A stretch of DNA of 64,000 bases, taken from the NCBI GenBank assembly GCA_008828725.1, contig MEHQ01001590.1, positions 62,001 to 126,000 on the forward strand. The letters are read 5' to 3'. Shown piece by piece: positions 47,936 to 58,119 of this stretch. Positions within the stretch are counted from its first letter, which is position 1; every line of letters starts with the position of its first letter. The translations under genes and the position numbers were made by a program. This stretch comes from Saccharina japonica (Eukaryota; Sar; Phaeophyceae; Laminariales; Laminariaceae). The notes beneath the pieces are model-generated. The model saw only the letters and a program-made list of their open reading frames with translations, was not told where the DNA came from and searched no databases.

Positions 47936-48030
47936 TAACCACCAGGAACTCGCGCCCGTACAGCGCGGTAGCGACATAGAGCGCAGCAGAACCACTAGGG
48001 AACCGCGCCCGTACAGCGCGGTGGCGCTAA
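47936..48030. repeat. Tandem duplication of about 52 bp with GC-rich palindromes
   Basis: ACCACCAGGAACTCGCGCCCGTACAGCGCGGTAGCG and ACCACTAGGGAACCGCGCCCGTACAGCGCGGTGGCG lie side by side. Each has GCGC words able to form short stems. Confidence 0.8.
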
Positions 48031-48123
48031 ATGAAATAAAAATCAGGACCTTACAGCAGTAAACTAGTACATGCGAAATCACACCTTCGCCGTGATGCTA
48101 GGTCATCGCAGTTTAACTTTAAT

Positions 48124-49030
48124 TTTATTTTCGTCGGCCGTTCCCTACCTCTACCGTGACGCTTGAGGTCGTGTGGGCGCGACGCTCGTAGGTTGTGTTC
48201 GGCTGCACGTCGTATTTTCGGTGGCCGTCTCCGATTTCTCTGCAGCCGTCTTTCACATCAGTCGTGACGCTCGAACTTGGTTTGTTTTCTCTTCCGTTCC
48301 TCGCATCTCTACGTTGCTTCGCGGCCGTAGTTACCCCCAAGCGAGATTCTCGAAAAAAAGTTTTTTTTCCCGCGCATCTCCACGTCTGTTTCTGCGGCCG
48401 TTGTGTACCCCAAGCGTGACTCTTGATTTCTTGTTTTCCGTCCTCGAGCATATCTACGAATTTTTGCGGCCGTACTTAACCCTAAGCGTGACGCTTGCAT
48501 ATTTGTTTCTTCCGCGCATCTCCACGCCTTTTTCTGCGGCTATTCTTTACCCCAAGCGTGACTCTAGAATTGTTTTTTCCGTCCTCGCGCATATCTACAA
48601 TGTTTTCGCGGCTGTTCTTAACCCTTAAAAAAAAACAAATCCATCCCGCACATCTCCATGATTGTTTTTCCGCGCCGACCCTCGATTTCCCCCCCCCCCC
48701 GCATCTCCACGCCTTTTTCTTCGGCCGTTCTTTACCCCAAGCGTTACTCTCGATTTTTTTTTTCTCCCGCGCATCTCCACGCCTTTTTCTGCGGCCTTTC
48801 TTTACCCCAAGCGTGACTCTCGATTATATTTTTCGTCCTCGCGCACATTTACCATTTATCGCGGCTGTTCTTAACCTCCAGCGCGCATCTCGGACTTGTT
48901 TTTCTTCGTACCCGCGCATCTGTACGATTTTGTCGGCCATGTTGTTTTATTTTCTCACTCGTCCCCACGATTTTGTTTCGCGGCCGCTGTCAACCTCAAG
49001 CATGACGCCCGAATTTGGTTCCAGGTTGGA
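48124..49030 (+). repeat. Degenerate array of about 12 units of about 70 bp
   Basis: Each unit has CGCGCATCTCCACG, a T-rich spacer, GCGGCCGT-CTTTACCCCAAGCGTGACTCTCGA, and a T-rich stretch. Alternate units use CGCATATCTAC and TTAACCC variants, which suggests a two-unit higher-order period. Open frames across it arise from lack of stops in the pyrimidine-rich strand. It ends about 270 bp before the gypsy-type coding region, so it may belong to that element's 5' leader or lost terminal repeat. Confidence 0.8.
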
Positions 49031-49558
49031 CGTGGTATTTGTGTTCCGCGGGTCGGTTGCGCGATCTCACGTACGCCGTTGTCGAAGTTGACGCATTGTA
49101 ATTTTCCTGTTTGCTCCTGCTCCGACCCACAGCCCTCGCGCTACTCAGCTCTCAGTTCACTCGATCGCGCGATTGGTAAACACAACCAACAAACGCAAAC
49201 ACAACCAACAAACAGAAAAATAACCAAGAGAAAAGAAGAAAACAAAAGGGGAAGTAAAACGTAAAGGAAGGGCGGACAAATAGATATGCTTTCTTATGGT
49301 CGCCGTAGCCGCTCCCGTAGCCGCGCCAGACGCTCAGGTGGCGAATGAGGACGTAGCCACTACGAGAGGGACCATGATAATGGCCGTCACGACCGTGAGC
49401 GCCAGGGGCACCGCAGGCACAGGCGTAGCCCCAGTCGCAGTCGTGGCTGCCCTCGCAGCCACGACCGCCGTCACAGAAGCACCACGCTGGAACACAACCG
49501 TAGTGGCAGCATTCAAGCACGGTAACGGGAACCCGCGGGACGGGGGCAATCAGTGCCA

Positions 49559-50269
49559 CCACGGCCGTCGCCGGGGGGAGCGCGGCAACAGCCGACCCGG
49601 CAGCATTGGCAGCAACAGTAGCAACATCAGCAGCAACAGCAACAACAACAGCAACACCAGCAACACTAGCAATACCAGCAACACCAGCAACAACAGCAAC
49701 AGCAGCAGCAACAACAGCAGCAACAGCAGCAGCAGCAACAGCATCAACAGCAACAGCAGCAGCAGCAACAGCAACAGCTCCCGCCGATGCTCCCCATCGA
49801 CGTGCAACAGAATGACAGCGGGCTGGGGCAGTAAAACCAGGCGACGCACCCACAGCAATCTCGACGCATGCATCAGGCCCAGTAACCGCAAGTCACGCAG
49901 ACGCCGTGGCAGCAGTAGCCAGAGCAGCAACAGGCGCAGCCACTGCCACAGCTGCATCACCTCAGTCACGTGCCGTACGCAGCCGGAGCAGGATAGGAAG
50001 GTGGGAGCAACGTGGGGGGAGGGTATGGTAGCACGGCAGCTCCACACTCACAGAGGTCATATCTACCTCCAGCCAACACACTGTACGGCACCCAGCACGG
50101 AGCCGGGCACTTCCTGCGACCGGCACCAAGGATTGGTCAACCGAGTCCCTACACAACAACGCCGACCTCGGGGGGAGAACAGTGGGGAGCACCCTTCATC
50201 ACCCAGTACCCAGGGGCATTGGACATTATCCGCAAGGAGGACCAAATAATAGTTACCAATAGTAGCTGA
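49559..50269 (+). pseudogene. Glutamine-rich N-terminal gag region
   Basis: One frame is almost pure Gln/His from about 49586 to 49780, then LPPMLPIDVQQNDSGLGQ, QPLPQLHHLSHVPYAAGAG and a Tyr/Pro/Gly-rich stretch ending IRKEDQIIVTNSS. It carries stops at 49619, 49667, 49832, 49883, 49916 and 49994, and ends with TGA at 50267. The first five sit where CAG or CAA is expected, each one C-to-T change away. Other frames through the repeat stay open (Ser/Asn-rich or Ala-rich) but have no sense as protein. The next gag part follows in another frame from ATG at 50271. Confidence 0.6.
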
Positions 50270-50270
50270 C

Positions 50271-50430
50271 ATGGGGGTCTCCAAGGGCCAGGATGCGTTC
50301 GTAGGGCTGTTCGCCGACCCTCGTGGCCAACGCGCATGGCGTAGTGATCCCGTCTGGTTCGCCAACAAGTTGGCAAAGATCATGGTGTCAGTACTGGGGT
50401 CAGTATGGTCAATGCCAGTGGAGAGATAGT
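50271..50430 (+). pseudogene. Short gag segment
   Basis: From ATG at 50271 the frame reads MGVSKGQDAFVGLFADPRGQ, then RAWRSDPVWFANKLAKIM, and stops at TAG 50427. The aromatic and basic character resembles gag. It links the glutamine-rich part to the main gag frame and is out of frame with both. Confidence 0.45.
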
Positions 50431-50487
50431 CGGTGAACGATATCAATCCGACAAGACCCCCAAGCTAACGCACTGACCCCGCGACGG

Positions 50488-51465
50488 GTGGAATGCTTCA
50501 CAAAGCTAATCGCCGACACCCTAGCGACGCGGGACATGATTCGTCCGCACATGTACGTTGAGGTCCCGCTTGTGGAAGGAGGATTCTGCCAGGTTCCATT
50601 CGAGAAGGTGATGGTGACGGAGTGGTGCAGGATACTTGTGGCAGTAGTAGATCTCTCCGGACAAGCTCTAACGAGGGCCGAGGTAGCTCACGAAGAGATG
50701 ACGCTCATTCAAGGGGAGTCATGGATGGCGGCAGCCCGGCGTCTGGTGCTGCACATGCGCGCAATAACAGCAGACGAGACGAAGCCGCACGCATCGGAGG
50801 AGCAGTATTTCTGGGGGTATGTAGCGGGCAAGCACGTCTCAGAGCTATGTGAGCGAGCGGTCAACCTCTTCTTTACCAGCGAATCGGACCGTAATGGGTC
50901 GGAGGCTCTCCTGGTCCATATTTTCAAAGATATTAAAAACCAGCTCACGCCTATACATGTGCACGCAGGCAAGCCGTTGTCTGAGTACATGGTGGCTCGC
51001 GGACGAGTGGCACACGGCATATTCGACCGTCTAGTCAAAGCCCTTTTCACCAGGTGCAATCGGTACCCCATAGCTACAGGGCCGGGGGAGCGAAAGAGGG
51101 ACAGCATAGCAGCCCTCTCGCAGAGCCATCGACTGCCCATGACACGGAGCTCGCCACAAAGGCTTTCAAGGAGGGAGGAGCGCTGGGGAGGAGGCAGGCC
51201 TTCCACCAGAGACCCGACTAGGGGTTGGAGGAAACACCTAGAGGCCTTACGAGAGAGCGCATGTGCAGCGCTAGGAGGGGCGGATCACGGTCATGATTTC
51301 GAAGAACAGGAAGAGGAGGAGGATCACACGACCGCCAGGCACCAGCCCCTGGCGGCCTTCTCCAATGTACGTGCGTCGACCCCAGGGGCACATGGGACCC
51401 CGTTCGTGAGCCGAACGGAGGGGAAGAACGACCGCTGGAATAAAAAGGGGCCGAGAGAAAAATGA
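50488..51465 (+). pseudogene. Gag capsid-like region
   Basis: A 326-codon open frame begins without ATG (GTG is the first possible start): VECFTKLIADTLATRDMIRP. It is helical and charged, with W-rich and E-rich segments (GESWMAAARRLVLHMRAI, EEQYFWGYVAGKH), as expected of retroelement capsid. The C-terminal third is Arg/Pro-rich and acidic. No CCHC zinc knuckle is seen; a C-x3-H-x5-C-x-H cluster at about 51545-51580 in another frame is only a weak candidate. The assignment rests on position before the protease. Confidence 0.6.
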
Positions 51466-51783
51466 TACCCCCAAAGAGGAAGAAGAGTTGCCGAGCCAAG
51501 ATGCTGAGGGCAGCGTTATCATCAACGTCCTGCGCCGCAAAATGATTTGTTTCTTCCACGCGCGTGTGTTCCCCTGCCGGCATCAGAGCAGGAACTTCTA
51601 GCAAAGAGGAAGCCGCTTCTCGCATGACGACGCCACAGTATCCTACGGTCATTATCCTCGCAGGTATGCCGCGGGACAAGGTCCTACCTCGGAGGTGGAG
51701 AACCGTATGCTCACCGCGTTGGAAATTCTGAGCGCGTATACATCCGCAAACGACGAGGTTGGCTCAGAGGTCAACCACTCTTG

Positions 51784-52591
51784 AAACGACACCCTGGGGA
51801 GCCATACCCCGGGGAACAGCATTCGGGACGAGTGCAGGCAGGGGCCAGCGAAAGGAAAGAAGAAGGAGGGAGATCACAACCTCAGTCACGAGGCAAGAAA
51901 CAGGTCAGGGCAGAAAAGCAGCAGGCAGAGTATCATATCGGCTAGTCTGGCATGCATCGACAATGGGCCCGAGTCAGTAGTCGCAGGCGTCGGGAGAGAC
52001 CATGGTCTCCGGTATGAGGCATGGAACAGGACAGGGCAGGTGAACAGCAGACGGAGCACGATCATACTAGCTAATCTGGCCAACGTCAACAAGGGGCCCG
52101 AGTTGGCAGTCGCAGACACCAGATACTCGAATCGAGTAGCAGCAGTGGGCAGGGGGGGCAAACAGGTATGGGTTCAACCGTTCGTGTATCACCAGACGAA
52201 GACGAGCTGCCGCATCCCGGTAGAAGTGTTGGTCGACGCAGGGGCGGGAGGCGGCAACTACGCTTCGGAGGCTTTCGTGCGATCGGTCGAACACAGCGGA
52301 AGGGGGGGGGCAGTCGATGATGAGTTCGAGGGGGTAGGGGTGGCTGCGAGCAGACAACCCACGAGCAGCGCGACTCCACCCATAAAAATCGGTGGATCAT
52401 GCGAGCTTGCGCTGGTGTTTCGCTTGCAAGACAGGGTACGCAAGGTGTTGATAAGAGTGGTGCAAGACCTCCCGTACGGGCTAATCTCTGGGGCGGCGTT
52501 TTTGAGGAAAACCGGAAGCGTTATCAGCTTTGCAGCAGGAGGGGGCTTTAAACCAGCGCCAGAATCGCCGTGGGTACCCTTTATATCATGA
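51784..52591 (+). pseudogene. Retropepsin-type aspartic protease region
   Basis: The frame opens after TGA at 51781. It holds two tandem copies of a 42-residue segment (ASLACIDNGPESVVAGVG, then ANLANVNKGPELAVADTR), then IPVEVLVDAGAGGGNYASEA and, about 90 residues on, LPYGLISGAAFLRKTGSV. In gypsy proteases the first motif is L-x-D-T/S-G-A and the second is G-x-I-L/I-G-x-D-F-L. Here the catalytic triplet reads D-A-G and the second motif has A in place of D. The first aspartate is kept. The enzyme, which would cut the gag-pol polyprotein, was probably inactive even before the nonsense changes elsewhere. Confidence 0.75.
51888..52118 (+). repeat. 126-bp in-frame tandem duplication before the protease
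   Basis: AGGCAAGAAACAGGTCAGGGCAG and AGGCATGGAACAGGACAGGGCAG start two copies, each ending GGGCCCGAGT-AGTCGCAG. The period is a multiple of three, so the frame is kept. Confidence 0.85.
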
Positions 52592-52619
52592 ACGAGCGTG
52601 CCTTCATCGTGAAAAGATG

Positions 52620-53187
52620 CCAGTGAGGCGGTAGGTTGGGAAGCGGCGAGCAAACCGGGCAATACAGAGGTCAAAGCGGCAGCCATTACGAATGGGGCAA
52701 CGTGGGAGCACTTCTGCACCGTCCAGCGGTCTGGACAGCAGGAAGAGCCGGACGAGATAACCGAGCCAACGACGCAGCTCAGCGGAAGTTCAGTGGCATG
52801 GGAGGACGACGGGACCCTGCAGTCGGAGTCGCGGCGAGCCCAAGACACGGTTTTTCCGGGCTTCGTCAGCGTACAAGTGGACGCATATGCAAAAGGGGTA
52901 CAGCCACAGGATCGACAACTGGTAGTGCTGGAACGAAACACCGTGCGACATGGAACTGGGGGCGGAGATGGGTGGCTCGGGGAGCACAGTGGGTGTGCCC
53001 GGGAACACCGCTACAATGCAAGGTGGCCAACCGGTTTAAAGCGTCGTTATCGCTCAAGCTTGGCGGGGTGGTGGCCCGGATTTACGCAGTCAACACGAGC
53101 GACAAAGCGCGTATGAGGATGTTGTGCGACCCCGCATACCCGACGGGGTTGGACGCGTCAAGAGCGGGAGGCGGAGTCAGCAGCTGA
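52620..53187 (+). pseudogene. Protease-RT linker region
   Basis: One frame reads EAVGWEAASKPGNTEVKAAA onward to VFPGFVSVQVDAYAKGVQPQ and DRQLVVLERNTVRHG; near 52970 the sense passes to another frame (QWVCPGTPLQCKVANRFKAS and GGVVARIYAVNTSDKARMRM). The beta-rich wording fits a spacer domain between protease and RT. It is broken by a frameshift and flanked by stops. Confidence 0.55.
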
Positions 53188-54119
53188 GCTCAGGCGGCAC
53201 CACACGCGCTACCCGGGGAGAGAGAGAGAGTGGAGGTGCGGGCGAGGTGGACGTGTCGAAGGCCAACATAGCTCAGACGAATAGCGCCGTGAAATACGCC
53301 CTCATGCGGTTGCTGGAAAAGTACCGCCCGGTATTCCCGGCAAACCCAAAGGTCGTCCCGACTTGCAACCGGGCCAACATGCAGCTGCCCTTAGTAAATG
53401 GCAATTGGATATCTCATGTAGCGAGGCAAAGAAGGTACTCACCGGAAGAAACCACAATGATCCAGAGCGAGATAACGAAACTGAAGGAGGCGGGGGCGAT
53501 CCGTACATCACACTCGGCCTGGGCGGCCAACTGCGTCGTCGTGATGAAGAAGGACGGAACGGCGAGGGTGTGCCAGGACGTTAGAGTGCTGAACGGCTCG
53601 ACGGTATCGCACAGAGGCGGGCTAGGCAACATCGGCAGCATCTTTGACGGTATGAGGGGGTCAACATGCTTCCCCTCCATTGATCTAGCCTGAGGGTTCA
53701 CGCAGCTTGAAATAGCCAGGGAGGACAAGCACAAGACCGCTGTGCGCGACGCACACGGGGAGCTGTGGGAATTCAACCGGTGCGGGTTCGGACTGAAGAC
53801 CATCCCGTCAGGTTTTGCAGCGTACGTGGGAGAGGGTCGGGGCCCGCGTAAGGGGAAGGGAGTTCATAACTGGTTGGATGACATCATCATCCACACAAAG
53901 TCCGTAGACGGGCATGTTGAGCTGCTGGAGAAGGTGATGGAAAGGCTCCAACGGTTCCGGCTATCGGTGAACTTGTCATAGTCGATATGGTGCGCGCCCC
54001 AGCAAGAGTTTGTCGGAATGGTGGTCAGCAAGCTGGTTGTCCAACCTTCGGAAACGAAGAACGAAGCAGTCGCCAAACTCTCCCGAGCCAATACAGTCGA
54101 AGAGGTGAGGGCGCAATAA
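53124..54119 (+). pseudogene. Reverse transcriptase, Ty3/gypsy type, with internal stops
   Basis: In order, the frame holds LMRLLEKYRPVFPANPKVVP, QRRYSPEETTMIQSEITKLK, EAGAIRTSHSAWAANCVVVM, KKDGTARVCQDVRVLN (motif with K-D-G and R-x-C-x-D), CFPSIDLA (catalytic aspartate), then TGA at 53691, GFTQLEIAREDKHKTAVRDA, WEFNRCGFGLKTIPSGF and NWLDDIIIHT. The last is the palm motif usually written Y-x-D-D; here the aromatic is W. LSVNLS is followed by TAG at 53979, then SIWCAPQQEFVGMVVSKLVV, and TAA at 54117. The gypsy order and the L-P-S-G-F block make the family clear. Inactive. Confidence 0.92.
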
Positions 54120-54120
54120 A

Positions 54121-54821
54121 TTGGGAATGGGCAGCGACCTCAGGAAGTTCGTGAAGGGATACAGCTCGATCGTGGCGCCAATCTCGAATCTTCTCAGGGA
54201 TAAACGGTTTGCGTCGAAGAGAGCGAGGACAATTATTGGTGCTGTGAAGGGAGGAGCAGGACAAGGCTCTGGCGGCGTTGATCGAGGTGCTCACGTCGCC
54301 ACCGATCCTGGCGCTGCCGGTTTGGGAATCGCCGTTCCATCTGCATACCGACGCCAGCGAACTCGGCGTGGGAGCCTCGCTCACGCAGGAGGTAAGGGGA
54401 AGCGAGGGAGTTATCGGGTACTCTAGCCACCGATGGTCGAATGCGGACTCCACAATGTCAGCAACGGGAAGAGAGATCATCGCGGAGTTATGGGCGGTAC
54501 AACAGCACCGGCTGTATTTGTGGGGGGGGAAAGTTCTTCCTCATTACTGACTGTTCCGCGCTCCTGTGGCTGCTCAAGAGCCAAACCCTATCGGCAAAGC
54601 TCCGTCGATGGGCGCTCAGGATGATGGAATACGACATGATCTTACTTTGGAGGCCGGGAGTACAGCACCGCCTTCCTGACTCACTGTCGAGGTTGCCGAT
54701 CGGCGACGTACCAGGGCGGACGTCGACGACTCCTTTCCGGACCACTCGTCCACCCGGACCACGTACAGGGGGCCTCAACGACCCGTGCTCGACGGATTAC
54801 TGCTCAGCGAGCTGGGAGTAG
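54121..54821 (+). pseudogene. RT connection and RNase H domain, frameshifted
   Basis: After a frameshift near 54117 the sense continues as GSDLRKFVKGYSSIVAPISN and LLRDKRFASKRAR, then in another frame REEQDKALAALIEVLTSPPI, PFHLHTDASELGVGASLTQE (catalytic D in HTDAS) and SATGREIIAELWAVQQHRLY (catalytic E). A G-run at 54522-54529 shifts the frame again to FFLITDCSALLWLLKSQTLS (catalytic D in TDCSAL), KLRRWALRMMEYDM and HRLPDSLSRLP. RNase H removes the RNA strand during cDNA synthesis. Three frames are used, so it is not functional. Confidence 0.88.
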
Positions 54822-55408
54822 AGGAGGTGAACACACCCACAGAAAAGGACGTCGGGGTAATGGCTAGTGTGATATTCACACCATGCGGGGTTAAAGGGGA
54901 CGCCGACGAGACAGGGGAGGATTCAGACGGAGAGGAGCTAGCAGCGAACCTGACAGAGGTCACGACGGGGCTGGAGAAGCCAAGGACGGGCTGGAAGCCC
55001 CGCTAGAGAGGTTGTACGCCTCGTTCGGAGGTGACCAGGCGCATTTGCAGGTGACGCCTGCCGTAACCCGGTCGAAAGCGGATACCCTGGCGATACCGGC
55101 GAGGGGGAAACGAGCGCCAGCGACGGTGGCGGGCCCTACCGTACCCGAGGTGCCAGGCTTACGGCAGTCGCCGCCGTCCCCGCCGGCACCACCTCTGGGG
55201 ACAGCGCCCTCGCCGCTAATGGGGCAGCCTCCTCGGCCGCGGAAACCGGCGACAAGCGCAGAACACACAGGGCCGCTCGCTCCAATGATAAGGCGCGTCG
55301 CCGATATGCTCAGCAATTTAGTCCAGGCTAGCACAGCATCAGAGAGAAGACGCCCGGTTAGGTCCCGTCGGGGGCAGATTGCGAGGAGACGGCGACAGGC
55401 AGACACCT
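54822..55408 (+). pseudogene. Proline/arginine-rich RNase H-integrase linker
   Basis: Acidic residues (SDGEELAANLTEVTTG) are followed by RLYASFGGDQAHLQVTPAVT, a proline-rich stretch and a basic end (RSRRGQIARRRRQADT). No domain. Its place between RNase H and integrase, in a frame running to the TAA at 55408, marks it as part of pol. Confidence 0.5.
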
Positions 55409-57220
55409 AAAGGAACGGCCAACTACGTAGTCGACGACAACCACCAACTTTGGAGTGCCCCTCCTGGGGGGTAGTCGATGTCGGCTATCCTGAGAGTGCT
55501 GGTACCGGGGTTGCTGCCGCTGGTTCACGGCACTTACGGCCACCCGGGGGTCGCACGTACTCTCTTGTTGACCAGGGCTATGTACTGGTGGCCGTCAATG
55601 GCTCGGGATAGCAGGGAATATGTGCTGTCCTGTGGGTGCAGACGGAGGAAACGAGCCTGGGACCACCGAGTGGCGATGATGCCAGCGCGGCTGCTTTGCT
55701 CGTGGGAAGTGATCGAGATGGACCTGCAAGACATGAAGAAGGTCTCCAGGGCCGGAAACAGCTACTTGTTGGTAGTGGTAGATAGAGCCAGCAGGTTCCG
55801 GTTCGCATACCCACTAGGATCTAAGAATTCCGTGGGCGTAGCTTGGAAGCTCTTGAAGCTTATGCTCACGTTCGGGGTGTCGATGTTGATCCGGAGCGAA
55901 GTAGGGGGGGAGTTCACGGCCAAGGTTGTCGCTCACCTGTGTCAGTGGCTGAAGGTTCCTTACGATCACGGACCCGCGGATCACCCCCGCAGTCCAGAAG
56001 CCGTGGAAAGGATGGGGGGGTGGCTCCACGAAGTGATGGCAGAGCTGTGCAAGGGATTGGCCGGGAGACAGGACGAATACGTCGAGGCGGCGTGCTGGAT
56101 CCAACGCACGACGCCAGACCCGAGCCTACCCTCGGGAGGAACGCCTTTTCGGGTCCTGTTCGGCCGCGACGTGCGGACGAACCTTGACGCTTTCACCCCG
56201 GTACTGGACGGCGACTCCTCCCGCACGGGGCTCGACCATTTCGTGGCGGAGAGGCAACAGACGTTCATGGAGCTTAGAGGGATAATTAGGCGGCGGAAGG
56301 AGGAAAACAACCGAAGAAGGGCGCGACACAACGCCGCAATCAAGAGGAGTTCCTCCGGGGAGCAGGCGCGAATGGGAGACAAAGTCTTGATAAAAGAGGC
56401 GGCCAGCGAACTCGGAAGGGAAGGTATCCACGCGAAGCTGGCGCACGAGTATTGAACCGAGCCGTGGCGAATCACCTCCATCGAGCAGCCGTGTCTGAGC
56501 TACCAAGTGACTATGAGAGGCCGCCGGATCAGGGTAAATGTAATATCTGCCGCTAACATCAAGACCTTTCACGAGCGGTCGGAGCACCTGAGGCACGATT
56601 GCGAGGACGAATTCGCGCACTTGGCCTGTGGGGCGGATTTAGGACTGGGAAGCACCTCGACGGTGGCAGTGCCGCGATACACCCCGACTGGTCGAAAGGC
56701 AGTTGGGGAGCCAGGGAGCGCGTGGGAGTGGCACTACAAGGGCCGGTATCAAAGTGGACCGGAGTCGGAGTGGGTCGAGGAGGAGGAGATCAGGGACAGC
56801 TTCACCCCGTTGCAGCTGGACATTTTTCACGCCCTATGGGAGACGTACAAGGACCCGGACTGTCGCCCACGGCCGAAGCCGGCACCACCGAAGGGGAAGC
56901 GGGACACAGAGTCGCGTGCACGGGCGCTACAGGAACTCCCAGTGGGTACGCAACTGGGGCGGCCGTTTGAAGGCCCCGACGGAGTAAGAAAAGTAGCCGT
57001 GGGTCAGGTGTATGACTTTCAGGTACCGTACTGGAGTGTACCGTCCCCTAACGGGGACTGGGAGGAGCTCAGTCGTCGCGAAATGGACACCGGGGTTCGG
57101 GAATGTCACGCCCATCCAAACACGGAAGGGCCTTCCACTGCAGCAGCGAGCTCCCTGCAGAGAGGAAAAGCGGAGGGCGTAAGAGCCGCGTCGTGCGACG
57201 CGGTGAGGAGGCTGTACTGA
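55409..57220 (+). pseudogene. Integrase with chromodomain-like C-terminus, two internal stops
   Basis: The frame is KGTANYVVDDNHQLWSAPPG, TAG at 55472, then LPLVHGTYGHPGVARTLLLT and CGCRRRKR, an H-H-C-C zinc finger in which the cysteine pair is C-G-C, one residue shorter than the usual C-x2-C. The core has VIEMDLQDM (first D), then IRSEVGGEF where the second acidic residue is normally D, and PEAVERMGGWL (the E). After HAKLAHEY a TGA at 56453 stands where TGG would fit (EY-W-TEPWRI). Beyond it lies AWEWHYKGRYQSGPESEWVE, then SFTPLQLDIFHALWETY, recalling the W-x-V/W-x-Y-K-G-x...W pattern of chromodomains. Integrase inserts the cDNA; a chromodomain would guide it to marked chromatin. Confidence 0.88.
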
Positions 57221-58119
57221 TACCAAGTACTATTCGTACGTACATGACGAAGTACACCCTTACTTCAATAGCACTCCATGCTACTGACTTAGATAGATAG
57301 GCTGGTGCATAATCCTACTATTATACCTGCTACTATAATACGACATTGTTCCCGATCAGCGACTTAGTAGGCTACTAGTTACTGCTGCTGTAGCATAGTA
57401 CCTACATCAACAAGTGGTATCCGAATCCGTGGACCACCCTCATAGGACGCATCATACGACGAGTATGAAGCAGTGAATAGTAGAACTCTGGTCTTCTGGT
57501 TCATGCGGTCAACTGTGATGGCGGGACTTTGTCCCAACGTGCTATTACTGTAATAAAACAAGTATGTCTCTGTCATGAGTGTGCGAACTGGATAAAAAGC
57601 ACCTCTGGCTCGGGTGTTTGGGCGATGCTCGCCCTGCACTGTGTGTCGATCCCAGTTTATTTTGGTCGACCCCAGTCTATTTTGGTCGATCCCAGTCTAT
57701 TTTGCGTTCTATTTTTAGTTTGTACTGATGATGTGCTACTGCCTGTCGCACGAGTATGTACCATATACTTGTAATACCCCGTTGAAACCCTACAATATAA
57801 ACTGATTCAATATTTTTGGAGCACGTTGGACCCGTATCAGCATGGGTAAATCTATCGACTATATTTATTTTGGGAGATAACAGGGTTTTTTTCATCTCCA
57901 CCCCCCCCCCCCCCCCCAACAGAACCCGGGACGTCCAATCTCGGATGTCGTCGTAGACGAAAATAATTTCAAAGGCTTTTTACTTAGTTTTGAGGCGTAT
58001 GTTCGCGCATAGATCGTCGACTCCGGGGGGGCTCTGGGCCCCCCGGGGGGCTTGCCCGCCTGCTGCGCGCAACACATCTTTCGTCGCCTGTTGCGCTGCG
58101 GTCAAAAGACGCCGAACCA
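57221..58119. other. Gene-free stretch with short repeats and a long C-run
   Basis: At 57646-57703 three copies of a 20-bp unit TCGATCCCAGTCTATTTTGG lie in tandem. A run of about 17 C lies at 57901-57917. At 58026-58056 GGGGGGGCTCTGGGCCCCCC forms a GC-rich hairpin. No terminal repeat of the gypsy element was found here. Confidence 0.5.

Larger units (their letters stand above)
49296..57220 (+). mobile_element. Decayed Ty3/gypsy-type retrotransposon with a chromodomain-like tail
   Basis: Gag, protease, reverse transcriptase, RNase H and integrase follow in the gypsy order on the plus strand, over about 8 kb that is GC-richer than its flanks. I found no matching direct repeats at 46-49 kb and 57.2-58 kb, and no clear primer site, so the terminal repeats are missing or too diverged to see by eye. 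At least ten in-frame stops and several frameshifts make the copy inactive. The parts are listed separately. Confidence 0.9.

Noticed and set aside
48173..49091. Two open frames of about 150-200 codons over the 70-bp array
   Set aside because: They exist because the pyrimidine-rich strand lacks stops; the repeat period is not a steady multiple of three.
46000..49200. 5' terminal repeat of the gypsy element
   Set aside because: No stretch here matches the sequence after 57220, and no primer-binding site complementary to a common tRNA end was recognised.
49152..49853. Minus-strand Ala/Val-rich open frame
   Set aside because: Antisense of the same trinucleotide repeat; no domain and no protein-like flank.
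49296..50249. Long plus-strand Ser/Asn-rich open frame over the CAG repeat
   Set aside because: It is a by-product of CAG/CAA repeats read out of frame. The glutamine frame continues into sensible gag-like sequence on the right and is the likely original.
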